Made by a program: the position numbers and the translations under genes
Notes under the pieces: model-generated
Told to the model about the DNA's origin: nothing
Database searches by the model: none
The model's input: only the letters and a program-made list of their open reading frames with translations
Shown: piece by piece, positions 18,188-26,713 of the stretch
Numbering within the stretch: the first letter of the stretch is position 1
Layout of the letters: every line of letters starts with the position of its first letter
Origin: Planctomycetota bacterium
Lineage (GTDB): Bacteria > Planctomycetota > UBA11346
Assembly: GCA_016745075.1 (NCBI GenBank)
Contig: JADGDD010000003.1
Location: 248,001 to 312,000, forward strand
Reading direction: 5' to 3'
Length of the DNA stretch: 64,000 bases

Positions 18188-19906
18188 ATGTCTGATGACC
18201 CGAAGCCATTAAGCCAGGAAGAGATCGACTCTATGTTTGCGGGCTTGTCTGAGGACGATGCAAGTGCAGCAGATAATGAAAGCGTGGAAGAAGATGTGTC
18301 AGAAGGTCCATTGGGGCAAGGTGATATAGATTCTCTCGTTGCTGCTATGGGTGCTGGCGATGAAGAACCTGCCCCAGAGCCTGAAGAATCCGCACCAGAA
18401 CCCGAGTCAGAAGGTCCATTGGGGCAAGGTGATATAGATTCTTTGGTTGCGGCTATGGGTGGTGGTGATGATAGCGCGGAAGAACCAGCCTCAGAGCCAG
18501 AAGTTCCAGATGGCCCACTTGGTCAAGATGATATTGATTCTCTCCTCGCCAGTATGGGTACAGAAACGGATCCAGAACCTGTTGTTGATCCAGCTCCAGA
18601 AGCAGATGGTCCACTCGGACAAGACGATATCGATTCTCTCTTAGCAAGTATGGGTGCAGAAACAGATCCAGAACCAATTGCAGACCCAGATGCGACCTTA
18701 GTTGCAGACCCGCCTAATGATGATGCCAGTTCGCTTGATCAAGAGGGTATCGATGCCCTTATAGCAGGTATGGGTACAGAAGATCCAGAACCAGTGTCAG
18801 AGGAAGATGCTGATCCACTTGGACAAGAGGATATTGATGATTTAATTGCCAGCATGATAGAGGCTGGAAACGAAGAACAGGATCCAGGTTCTCGCGTTCA
18901 CAAAACTGGCAAACTCAGTACTGAGCAAATTCGTGACATAGTGAGTAAACAAGAAGAGACAGGTGAGACAGATAAAGATGGTGGCGTAGAATCAATGATC
19001 AGCCAAGGTGATATTGATGCGCTCATGCAGCAAATGAGTGAAGCATCAAGCGTTGGCGAAACGGACGAAATAGATGCGCTGCTCAAAGAAAAAAATACCC
19101 AAATAGATGACCTATTGAATCAGGCTGTTCAGGGCGAGGCTGGTGATGCAGTAGAAGCCAGTATGTTAACTATGGCAGAGTCGATGCCGCAGATGTCACA
19201 ACAAATGGTTGCTGCCGGTTCAGTAATGGCACCAGAAGAATTGCGAGGCACTCGCTACATGTTATGGGCAGCCTTATTGTTATTGTCTTTGTGCACAGCA
19301 ACAATGGTAATTGTAGCAAGTTCTATCAATAAATTAACTGGAGAACTTAATCAACACCGTGTCGAAGATAATAAACCACAAGAAGATTTTGATTCCGATA
19401 TAGAATATAGCATGAAGTTGTTAGAGAGCGAATCGGAAGATGATACCTTGAAAGGTATGCGTTATTTTGAGCGTTTAAAAAGTTCTTATAAAGACAATCC
19501 AGATAAAATGGAACGTATTCATCGTATTTTGGCGACCTATTACAGAAAACATAATGCATGGGAAAAAGCACGACAAGAATTATCTGGTATTTATGACCCG
19601 CGTGGAAAAATGCTCGACGATCCATCTTTCTATGTTGATTACGGTGATACTTTGTATCGTTTAGACCGTATGCGTGATGCAGAGGTGATTATCTATAAAT
19701 TGCTAGCGAATGAATCATATTACACCGCAGTAGTGGATGGCCAAGGTGCTACCCGAAAGAAAGAAGCTTTACAAACGAATGGCTTAACTATTAAACGAGC
19801 GTATTTATTACTTGGGCGTATGTATAATGATCGTTTGCATATACCGGAAGATGAAGGCACAAAACAAGCATCTACAGAAACGAAATCTGTTGGAGGTGCA
19901 GCATGA
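18188..19906 (+). CDS. Membrane scaffold with tandem FliM-type docking motifs and helical C-terminal domain
   Basis: A 572-residue protein with no signal peptide. Residues 1-310 are acidic and disordered-looking and carry a repeated motif of the pattern LxQxxIDxLhA. The copies begin at residues 8 (LSQEEIDSMFA), 42, 78, 111, 143, 183, 211 and 271. Degenerate copies lie near 243, 291 and 303. The pattern matches the N-terminal CheY-phosphate-binding peptide of FliM (LSQxEIDALL). Spacing is 28-40 residues, with Pro-Glu-rich linkers. Residues 357-378 (MLWAALLLLSLCTATMVIVA) form the only membrane helix. Residues 380-572 are helical and TPR-like, probably periplasmic if the motif region is cytoplasmic. 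An AGAGGGG site precedes the start. I know no named family for the whole protein. The inferred role is to bind several phosphorylated receivers at the membrane. Confidence 0.8.
   Translation: MSDDPKPLSQEEIDSMFAGLSEDDASAADNESVEEDVSEGPLGQGDIDSLVAAMGAGDEEPAPEPEESAPEPESEGPLGQGDIDSLVAAMGGGDDSAEEPASEPEVPDGPLGQDDIDSLLASMGTETDPEPVVDPAPEADGPLGQDDIDSLLASMGAETDPEPIADPDATLVADPPNDDASSLDQEGIDALIAGMGTEDPEPVSEEDADPLGQEDIDDLIASMIEAGNEEQDPGSRVHKTGKLSTEQIRDIVSKQEETGETDKDGGVESMISQGDIDALMQQMSEASSVGETDEIDALLKEKNTQIDDLLNQAVQGEAGDAVEASMLTMAESMPQMSQQMVAAGSVMAPEELRGTRYMLWAALLLLSLCTATMVIVASSINKLTGELNQHRVEDNKPQEDFDSDIEYSMKLLESESEDDTLKGMRYFERLKSSYKDNPDKMERIHRILATYYRKHNAWEKARQELSGIYDPRGKMLDDPSFYVDYGDTLYRLDRMRDAEVIIYKLLANESYYTAVVDGQGATRKKEALQTNGLTIKRAYLLLGRMYNDRLHIPEDEGTKQASTETKSVGGAA
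18298..18868 (+). repeat. In-gene tandem repeats coding docking motifs
   Basis: The repeated peptide motif is mirrored in DNA. The 37 bases at 18298-18334 and 18406-18442 are identical, offset by 108 bases (36 codons). Later copies (starting near 18518, 18614, 18734, 18818) have drifted. This points to recent duplication of at least one unit within the reading frame. Confidence 0.85.
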
Positions 19907-21939
19907 AATATCTAGGTATCCTTCTTCTTTTGATTACTATACCCATGCAACCGCTTTGCGCTGCTGTAGTAGAGGATGCTCAGCCATCACTTGGTCCAAA
20001 GCCGCGAATGAATCCTTTACGTCCAGACAATGTTGGCGTAGATCGAATCAAAACAACAAACCCGACAGCAGAAATAGACCATTCTTTATTGTCACAAGAT
20101 GTGTCTAAAATTATGACAGCGGCAGAGCAGTTGCGTATGGCTTTATTGCATAATAAAATTGCTGGTCTTGAAAAAACAATAGAAGAAAAAGAGCGTGAGG
20201 AAGAACAAGAAAAAGCTTTAGCACAAAGACAGAAAAAAGGAACCAAACCATCCAGTCGTATGGGTGCAAACCTTTTAGAAGCGACGGAATATACAGATGG
20301 GTCTTGGGAAGTAACCGCTGCCATTGAGCGCGAAAAGATTGGCTTAGTGTATGAGGAATTATTATACCTCATTGGTTGGCGGGCGGATTCATCATTGGTT
20401 GACGACCGTTCGGTAGAAGTGTACGTCAATATAGAAAATATGCCATGGCAAGATGCTTTAACGCGTATTTTAGGGCAAGCAGGCCTGACTTGGTCTGTAG
20501 AAATGGCAGACAACGAGCGTGGTGAACAAATTATTAAAATTTTTCCACAAGGCAGTCATCCAGATAGTGCTAATCAAAAAAGTTTTGAACGTTTAGCGCA
20601 AGAAGCTTTAAATAAGGCAGCAGCTAACGGTTCAGACAGTGTTGCAGCAGAAGCTTTATTGCTTCGAGCAGAACGTGAGCGCAAACTTGGCCATGCTCGT
20701 GCAGCTATTGATTTATTCTTAGATGTTCAAACTCGTTTTCCACAACATAAAGAATGGGTATTAAAAGCAGTTCTTGGAACTGCGCAAACTTTTAATGAAA
20801 GAAACCGTTATCGTGAAGCGCGAACATGGTACTTGAACTATATTGCTGGAGCAGAAGAAGCCGACCCGCTTATGCCGCGTATTTACCGCTTAGCGGCACA
20901 GGCAAGTTTTGATCATCATAAACATAATAATGATCTTGCTGCGGTAGATAAGGCGATGCAGGTTTTAGATGATTTAATTAGTAAGTTTGGACAAAAACCA
21001 GCGGCACGCGGAGAGGTCATTCAAGCAAAACATATGATGGGCCGAGCCTTGTTTGAAAAAGGTGAATTTGCGACAGCAAAAAAATATCTATTAGAATTTC
21101 AGGCTGGGCAAGAAGAGGCGCGTAATGATTTATTGCGTTATAGTGTTGGTGAGTGTTTTTACCAAATTGGTTTACAAGATCGTGATGAACTACATTTTGA
21201 TAATGCAGATGAAAACATTAAACAAGCCATTAGTTATTTTACCGAATTGGTGCGTGCGGTTAAAACGCGTAGCCAAGATCCAACGGTACCAGAATCTTTA
21301 TATCATGATGCGTGGAATCGTTTAGGAGATTGCCATATGCAATTATCTGAACCGCGATTTGTTGAAGCCCTTAATGCTTTTCTTGGAGCAAAACGTCGCT
21401 TTCAATCAGCACAGAAACTTTCTACGATTATTCATATTGCCCACTGCTATCGTGAGCTAGAAAGCAGTGATGCTTCCATTGCCCAAATGAGTAACCTTTT
21501 GCGTAGTGAAGGCTTTAATGATGCTCAAGAAGAAATTGGCAAATTATTACAAGGTATAGAGGGAAGCTTAGCAAGTTACTCTTCTCCAGCAAAAGCGAAA
21601 GTCTTGTTCTATATTGCTCAAGCACATTATCGTGCAGCAGAACGAGATCGTTTGCAACAAGACCGTTATCATGATGCTATTCGTATGTACCAACGTGTTC
21701 TTGATGTATTGCCAAGTCGTTACAAAGAGCTCACTATTTCTGCTCAACTTGGTCAAGCGCGTGCAGCTTTGCGTGTAGATGAAGATCGTGCAGAGGCTAT
21801 CTTAGCTGGTTTGCTTCGTAATAAAGATGTACAGGGCCGTGATAGAGAATATGCTGCGCAGATGCTTGGACGTTTTTACCAATCGAAACAGCGCTGGCAG
21901 GATGCGATTCAGGCCTTTGACGGCATGAGGACGGAATAA
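19903..21939 (+). CDS. Exported STN-like plus TPR protein
   Basis: A 678-residue protein with a signal peptide (about residues 1-20, ending PLCAA), starting by ATGA overlap with the scaffold gene. Residues about 75-110 are a charged coiled coil. Residues about 140-225 resemble the secretin/TonB short N-terminal (STN) fold, with VEVYVNIENMPWQDALTRIL as the typical strand-helix. Residues 225-678 consist of repeated helical pairs in TPR style (AAIDLFLDVQTRFP, AKKYLLEFQ, AIRMYQRVLDVLP, AIQAFDGM). It has no secretin barrel domain. It probably works in the periplasm with the TPR-like C-terminal part of the preceding scaffold; partner identity is inference. The next gene follows after 3 bases. Confidence 0.65.
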   Translation: MKYLGILLLLITIPMQPLCAAVVEDAQPSLGPKPRMNPLRPDNVGVDRIKTTNPTAEIDHSLLSQDVSKIMTAAEQLRMALLHNKIAGLEKTIEEKEREEEQEKALAQRQKKGTKPSSRMGANLLEATEYTDGSWEVTAAIEREKIGLVYEELLYLIGWRADSSLVDDRSVEVYVNIENMPWQDALTRILGQAGLTWSVEMADNERGEQIIKIFPQGSHPDSANQKSFERLAQEALNKAAANGSDSVAAEALLLRAERERKLGHARAAIDLFLDVQTRFPQHKEWVLKAVLGTAQTFNERNRYREARTWYLNYIAGAEEADPLMPRIYRLAAQASFDHHKHNNDLAAVDKAMQVLDDLISKFGQKPAARGEVIQAKHMMGRALFEKGEFATAKKYLLEFQAGQEEARNDLLRYSVGECFYQIGLQDRDELHFDNADENIKQAISYFTELVRAVKTRSQDPTVPESLYHDAWNRLGDCHMQLSEPRFVEALNAFLGAKRRFQSAQKLSTIIHIAHCYRELESSDASIAQMSNLLRSEGFNDAQEEIGKLLQGIEGSLASYSSPAKAKVLFYIAQAHYRAAERDRLQQDRYHDAIRMYQRVLDVLPSRYKELTISAQLGQARAALRVDEDRAEAILAGLLRNKDVQGRDREYAAQMLGRFYQSKQRWQDAIQAFDGMRTE

Positions 21940-21942
21940 TTC

Positions 21943-22782
21943 ATGCGTTTTTATCAGTGTAATTCTTTTGCTTTAGCCGTACTGGCTCCCTTTCTTTGGC
22001 TGTGCTGCATGAGTGGTATCAATGCTGAAGAAGGTGATGGCAGTTTATTGCCAATTGGTATGGAGCCAGGCTATGGCCCTGTTCCACATGTTCATCCAAA
22101 AATTCCCAAAGATACAACAATTGAACTTGGTGAAGAAGAGAAACTTGAGCAAAAAATTAAAGATAAGATTAAAAAAATAGATATTGATATCAAACAAATT
22201 CGTGCTGCCTATGATGGTATACGCCCACAACGTATTGATTTTGGAAATGCGTTTAAGCAGGAGCAGCTAGATAGGGATACTGCCAAACAAAAATTGATTG
22301 ATATCCTAGAGGAAATAGGAGAGCGAGAAGGTGTAGATGATCCTATTGAAACCGTGCAAGTTGAAGTTTCTGATCATATGGAACTCAGGTTGCGTGCACA
22401 AAATAAGCTGGATATGGCACGTTGTTATTACACATTGGGAACAACCAGCCTTAATGCAGATGTTGAAAAACTGGATAAAGGTTTAGCGCTTTTGTCGGAT
22501 GACTCACTGTCTGTTAGTGACCTTGCTAGTAGTGATCGTATTTTTGTACTGTATTACCGTTGTGTGCTGACGTTGGCCAAAAGTGAACATGTCATTGGCG
22601 ATGAGCATGATAAACTGAGACGACAGGCAGAACATTATGCTGTGCAAATGCAGTCGGATTATCCAAATAGTTATTTAACACTCACAGTGAAAGGCTTTCT
22701 GGCAGAGAAGAAAGTCGCATTAAAAGTGAGAGGGAATGCATCTGTTAACGAAGCGAGTGGCGCAATAAATAGAGTCCCATGA
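21943..22782 (+). CDS. Exported helical protein of unknown function
   Basis: A 279-residue protein with a signal peptide (hydrophobic residues about 8-26, then INAEEG). A coiled-coil stretch follows at about 62-95 (EEEKLEQKIKDKIKKIDIDIKQI), and residues 145-260 look like a TPR-type bundle (QNKLDMARCYYTLGTTSL; RRQAEHYAVQMQSDYPNS). I recognise no family. It sits between the STN-TPR gene (3 bases before) and the FlgN-like gene, which it overlaps by ATGA, so it belongs to the same operon and probably to the same envelope assembly. Confidence 0.6.
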   Translation: MRFYQCNSFALAVLAPFLWLCCMSGINAEEGDGSLLPIGMEPGYGPVPHVHPKIPKDTTIELGEEEKLEQKIKDKIKKIDIDIKQIRAAYDGIRPQRIDFGNAFKQEQLDRDTAKQKLIDILEEIGEREGVDDPIETVQVEVSDHMELRLRAQNKLDMARCYYTLGTTSLNADVEKLDKGLALLSDDSLSVSDLASSDRIFVLYYRCVLTLAKSEHVIGDEHDKLRRQAEHYAVQMQSDYPNSYLTLTVKGFLAEKKVALKVRGNASVNEASGAINRVP

Positions 22783-23174
22783 GCAACGAACCCACATGTA
22801 TACCAGAAAATGTGCAGGCTGTGCTTGCCTGTTATGAAAAGATAGACGAACAGTACCGTAGGGTGCTGGCAAGTTGTATTGGTGAGCCAAAGATTCAGCA
22901 CATACAACAGGAAATGGATCGGATTTCACAAGCATATGAAAAAATACCTGTACTGACGGATGTTCTTCCTGTAGCTGTGGCACAACATTGTTTTGAACGA
23001 GTGCAAGCTTTGGAAATATTACGGGTATCTGTTATGAAGAGATTAGCAACCGTCACTGGACAATTGGTCAGTGACGCTTCTGCTGTGCAGAAACATAAGT
23101 CTGCTTTGCGGGCTTATGGTCAGGTACATGCACCAGAGCCGCAAGACCCACGTTTTCATGATCGCCGTCATTAG
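22779..23174 (+). CDS. FlgN/FliT-like small helical protein (tentative)
   Basis: A 131-residue, wholly helical cytoplasmic protein. The layout (an N-terminal helix starting LACYEKIDEQYRRVL, a central helix RVQALEILRVSVMKRLATVTGQL and the ending SALRAYGQV) is like flagellar export chaperones of the FlgN/FliT group, whose C-terminal part often ends near an AYG motif. Similarity is structural by eye and there is no decisive motif. It overlaps the upstream gene by ATGA and lies 8 bases before the histidine kinase. If the match is right, it ties this operon to flagellar export; otherwise it is an unknown coiled-coil protein. Confidence 0.4.
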   Translation: MSNEPTCIPENVQAVLACYEKIDEQYRRVLASCIGEPKIQHIQQEMDRISQAYEKIPVLTDVLPVAVAQHCFERVQALEILRVSVMKRLATVTGQLVSDASAVQKHKSALRAYGQVHAPEPQDPRFHDRRH

Positions 23175-23182
23175 GATTTTGT

Positions 23183-24058
23183 ATGACAGATGCCTCCCAC
23201 CTTCCTGACCTTGAAGCGGCGCTTAAATTATTTGATGAAACCACGCGCGCGCTTGATGCCCGTGCACGTCGCCTTGATGAAGTATTAACGGTTAAGCAGC
23301 GTGAATTGGAAGAAGCCAATCGGCAATTAGAAATGCAATTGGCTGAAGTTCATCGTCTGCGAGAAATTGCAGAACGTCATGATCGCTTGCGTGCTCTTGG
23401 AGAAATGGCGGCAGGAGTGGCGCATGAAATTCGCAACCCTTTAAACGGTATCGAAGGTTTTGCCTCATTGCTCATTCGTGATGTTGAAGAAGGAAGTTCA
23501 CAGCAGCGTTATGCGCAATCTATTGTAGAAGGCGTGCGCCATTTGAATGCGACGGTCTCTGGTTTGCTTGAATTTACTCGATCGCCGATGCCAAATAAAC
23601 GCTTAGTGCCGATTCCAGAATTGATAGACAGTTGTAAAGAACTGATAGCGGCAGAGACAGATGTTCCGAACGAGGCCATCGTCATGGAAAATACCTGGTC
23701 TGGCTCACGACTCGCTTGTGATGGTACTCAAATTCGTCAGGTAATTTTAAACCTTTTGCAAAATGCCGTACATGTTGCCGGTGCAGAAAAAGGTGATGAA
23801 TTACGTATTTGCATTGCCATAGCAGAGCCGGAGGAATCAGAAGGTGAAGGGGTTGTTTTGTCCGTTGATGACAACGGTCCGGGTGTAGCCGAGGAAGATC
23901 GCAAACAAATATTTACTCCATTTTTCACCACGCGGGAAGAAGGTACTGGTCTTGGTCTGTCTATTGCTCATAATATGATTTCTATGCATGATGGAACACT
24001 TACTGTAGAAACCTCGCCGCTTGACGGTGCTCGCTTTCGTTTATTTTTGCCAGCGTAA
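23183..24058 (+). CDS. Soluble histidine kinase (NtrB/FlrB/FlgS-like)
   Basis: A 291-residue kinase without membrane segments or a recognisable sensor domain. Residues 10-65 form a coiled coil. The dimerisation/phospho-acceptor region has H81 in GVAHEIRNPLN. The ATPase domain has the N box (QVILNLLQNAV), the G1 box (DDNGPGV), the F box (FTPFFTT) and the G2 box (GTGLGLSIA). The H-box type is that of kinases partnering NtrC-family regulators, including the soluble flagellar kinases FlrB and FlgS. It is the only kinase in the operon, so the receiver encoded at 17146 is its likely partner; the docking scaffold would then read the phosphorylation state. The stimulus is unknown, presumably delivered through the coiled coil by another protein. 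Confidence 0.88.
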   Translation: MTDASHLPDLEAALKLFDETTRALDARARRLDEVLTVKQRELEEANRQLEMQLAEVHRLREIAERHDRLRALGEMAAGVAHEIRNPLNGIEGFASLLIRDVEEGSSQQRYAQSIVEGVRHLNATVSGLLEFTRSPMPNKRLVPIPELIDSCKELIAAETDVPNEAIVMENTWSGSRLACDGTQIRQVILNLLQNAVHVAGAEKGDELRICIAIAEPEESEGEGVVLSVDDNGPGVAEEDRKQIFTPFFTTREEGTGLGLSIAHNMISMHDGTLTVETSPLDGARFRLFLPA

Positions 24059-24068
24059 TTTTTGTATT

Positions 24069-24857
24069 ATGCCAGATATTTGGAATCAAACAGACATAGA
24101 GCAGGCCATCCGGCACGCAGGTTTATTGCCGGACTTATCTTCATTTTTTCAGACTTTCACAGCATGGCCGCAGGTATCTTCTTATGCATCATGGAATTTT
24201 TTGCCACGACCACCGTATGGTTTTGCGGTTCAAGATGCTGCGTTTGATATGCCGGATGGTGGTTATGAAGTTTATATAGAAGCCGAACAGGCTGTGCCAA
24301 CACGACCAGAGAATTATCATGATTTTTATAATGCCATTTGCTGGTATCACTTTCCTCTAGCGAAAAAATCCTTACATCTTCATCAATGTGCTTTTCCTGC
24401 GGTGGTTGATAGTAAAAATAAACGGTCACCACAGCAAAATGCGGCAACTCTTTTTGATGAGTGCGGGGTGATTATGCTCACTAGTAACCCAGAGCTTTTT
24501 GCCTTGTTGGCAGAACATCAATGGATGGATGTTTTTTGGCATCGGCGGGAAGAGTTACAAAAACAATCTGCTTTTTTTATGATTGGCCACGCCTTGTTTG
24601 AAAAAATGGCGTACCCGTATATCGGTATGTGTGGCAAGGTTTTACCAGTGTATTGTGGGCAGGATGTTTTACTAAAGCCTTATCAAGAGCAATTGGCCTT
24701 TGTTGATGCTGGTTGTGCAGAAGTCATCCCAAAATATTGTACGCATACCAAGGCGCTCAGTACTCTGCCTCTACTGGGAGTACCTGACTGGTATTCCGCA
24801 AATACTGAGCAATCCTTTTATAAAAACACAGACTACTTCAGGCCAAAGGCTGTTTAG
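24069..24857 (+). CDS. DUF3025 family protein
   Basis: A 262-residue cytoplasmic protein of the DUF3025 family, recognisable from the conserved blocks HDFYNAICWYHFPLAKKSL, NAATLFDECGVIM and GHALFEKMAYPYIGMCGK. The function of the family is not known. I chose the ATG at 24069, 10 bases after the kinase gene; an earlier in-frame start would lie inside the kinase gene and adds poorly fitting residues. Four bases of its end overlap the convergent ABC-F gene. It may simply be carried at the end of the signalling operon. Confidence 0.75.
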   Translation: MPDIWNQTDIEQAIRHAGLLPDLSSFFQTFTAWPQVSSYASWNFLPRPPYGFAVQDAAFDMPDGGYEVYIEAEQAVPTRPENYHDFYNAICWYHFPLAKKSLHLHQCAFPAVVDSKNKRSPQQNAATLFDECGVIMLTSNPELFALLAEHQWMDVFWHRREELQKQSAFFMIGHALFEKMAYPYIGMCGKVLPVYCGQDVLLKPYQEQLAFVDAGCAEVIPKYCTHTKALSTLPLLGVPDWYSANTEQSFYKNTDYFRPKAV

Positions 24858-26446
24858 TCGAGCCCTTTGCTCAGGCGATACTCTGAATAAGTGCCGCGAT
24901 AGTCAGTAATACCATCATCTTCAAGGACTAGAACGCGTGTTGCAACTTGGTCAACAAATTCACGGTCATGACTGACAAAGACAAGTGTGCCATCATAGGT
25001 CTGTAGAGATTCTTGAAGCGCTTCAATACTCTCCAGATCCAAGTGGTTGGTTGGTTCGTCTAAGAACAAGGTGTTAGCTTCTTGAAGCATGACCATAGAC
25101 AGCAGACAACGAACCTTTTCACCACCAGATAACACCTTCACAGATTTCTGAACGTCATCACCCGAAAATAACATACGGCCAAGCATGGCGCGCATCATGT
25201 TAATATCTTGATTGTCAGTAAACTTGCTCATCCATTCCAAAATAGTTTCTTCATTTTGAAAGAGGTCACGGCTATCTTGTGGGAAGTAACTGGTATCAAT
25301 AGTGCCGCCACGTTTGACTGTTCCTGAATCGGCTTCAATTTGACCAAGAAGTAGGCGAATTAATGTGGTTTTACCAATACCATTTCGACCAACGATGCCA
25401 AGACGGTCACCACGTTCAATGCGTAGGTTTAAACCAGAGCAAATAGGTGTGTCTTGATCCCAAGCATAGTTAAGGCCTTCGGTTTCCAAAATATCTTGGC
25501 CACTGGCGCGTGCTTGTTTGAAAATGAGGCGAGGAGAAACGCGGCTTGATGGTTGTACTTTTTGGCTGCCAAGTTGGTCAATTTGTTTCATGCGGCTGGT
25601 TGCCTGCTTAGAACGAGCAGCATTTGCTTTAAAGCGTTGAACAAAACTTTGTAATTTAGCAACTTGCTTTTCAACACTGGAAGCTTCTTTGCTTCGTTGT
25701 GCACGGGCAAGTTGTTCAGAGGCGGCGTACACATCCCAGCTACCAACAAAGGTACGAATGGTGCGGAAGTCCACGTCGCAAATATGAGTACAAACACGGT
25801 TCAAAAAGTGACGGTCATGGCTAACTACTGCGATACAGCCATCGTAGTCTGCAAGAAATTGTTCAAGCCAAGCAATCGTTTCGATGTCTAAGTTATTGGT
25901 TGGTTCATCAAGTAAGAGTATGTCTGGGCGAGAGAAGATAGCTTGTGCCAGCAAAACACGGACTTTATCAGTTACATCGATTTCACCCATTTGCTTATCG
26001 TGTAGATCAGGTTTAACGCCAAGATTGGTTAAAACCTCAGCAGCATTGGATTCTTGGCTGTAGCCGTCTTGTTCGTCAAATTGTTCTTGGAGCTTGGCCA
26101 CTTTTTCGCCATCAGCATCAGAAAAGTCTTCTTTGGTGTAGAGTGCGTCCATCTCAGTTTGTAGTGCCCAAACGTCAGTGTGACCTTGAAGAACCACATC
26201 CAGTACACGTTGATCTTCATGCGCAAATTGGTCCTGACGCAGGACGCCCATACGAGCACCGTTATCAAGGGCAATTGTACCAGTGTTTGGGTCTAAATCA
26301 CCAGCCATTACGTTGAGGAAGGTAGATTTACCACAGCCGTTAGCGCCAATAAAGCCATAGCAGTTGCCGGCAGTTAATCGTAGGCTCACGTTTTCATAGA
26401 GGGGGTGTTCACCAAAGCTGACGGTGATATCGCTAGCGCTAATCAT
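24854..26446 (-). CDS. ybiT: ABC-F family ATPase, YbiT type
   Basis: A 530-residue soluble protein with two ABC ATPase domains and no membrane part. ABC-F proteins act on the ribosome. Domain 1 has GANGCGKST, a degenerate signature (GEIDVTDKVRVLL) and LLLDEPTNNLD. The inter-domain linker (residues about 240-310: QRSKEASSVEKQVAKLQSF and onward) is the P-site-tRNA interaction motif region. Domain 2 has GRNGIGKTT, KVLSGGEKVR and LFLDEPTNHLD. The C-terminus YRGTYSEYRLSKGLD closely follows the E. coli YbiT pattern, and the length matches YbiT exactly as I recall it. It is monocistronic on the minus strand. YbiT is thought to help translation under stress or at difficult sequences. Confidence 0.9.
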   Translation of the reverse strand: MISASDITVSFGEHPLYENVSLRLTAGNCYGFIGANGCGKSTFLNVMAGDLDPNTGTIALDNGARMGVLRQDQFAHEDQRVLDVVLQGHTDVWALQTEMDALYTKEDFSDADGEKVAKLQEQFDEQDGYSQESNAAEVLTNLGVKPDLHDKQMGEIDVTDKVRVLLAQAIFSRPDILLLDEPTNNLDIETIAWLEQFLADYDGCIAVVSHDRHFLNRVCTHICDVDFRTIRTFVGSWDVYAASEQLARAQRSKEASSVEKQVAKLQSFVQRFKANAARSKQATSRMKQIDQLGSQKVQPSSRVSPRLIFKQARASGQDILETEGLNYAWDQDTPICSGLNLRIERGDRLGIVGRNGIGKTTLIRLLLGQIEADSGTVKRGGTIDTSYFPQDSRDLFQNEETILEWMSKFTDNQDINMMRAMLGRMLFSGDDVQKSVKVLSGGEKVRCLLSMVMLQEANTLFLDEPTNHLDLESIEALQESLQTYDGTLVFVSHDREFVDQVATRVLVLEDDGITDYRGTYSEYRLSKGLD

Positions 26447-26713
26447 AAGAGGGCTCCTCAGGGCTTATCTAATTGGGCGGCTATGCTAGTAAGGAGTCCC
26501 AAATAGCAACCCCGCTTCACTACCCCAAATACGAATACTCCCCGCATTCTAAGAATACAGGGAGTAGGTTTTGTCATAAGGCCAATCGCAAGATAATGAC
26601 TGACGTGAGCGTGCCAAAAGCTCTAAAGCAAGCCGCGTCGCACATCAGCGACCGTAGGTCAAAGCGTAGCTTTCCACTTTAGTGGGCTGGTGTCGCGAGG
26701 GAAGACGAGCGTG
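26447..26713 (-). other. Gene-free gap between nrdB and ybiT
   Basis: A 267-base gap holding the hairpin at 26536-26566 and, at about 26605-26625, a segment (GAGCGTGCCAAAAGCTC) similar to the end of nrdB (GAGCGTGTCAAAAGTCC at 26707-26723). No reading frame or RNA gene was recognised. Confidence 0.4.
26536..26566 (-). terminator. Hairpin downstream of nrdB
   Basis: TACTCCC (26536-26542) and GGGAGTA (26560-26566) pair, with a further small complementary ATTCT/AGAAT inside the loop. It lies between nrdB and ybiT on the transcribed strand and probably ends the nrdAB message. T-richness after the stem is weak in the leftward direction. Confidence 0.45.

Noticed and set aside
18298..18868. Spaced repeats that could suggest a CRISPR array
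   Set aside because: The repeats are in frame inside a long coding gene, vary in length and encode a conserved peptide motif; no cas gene is present.
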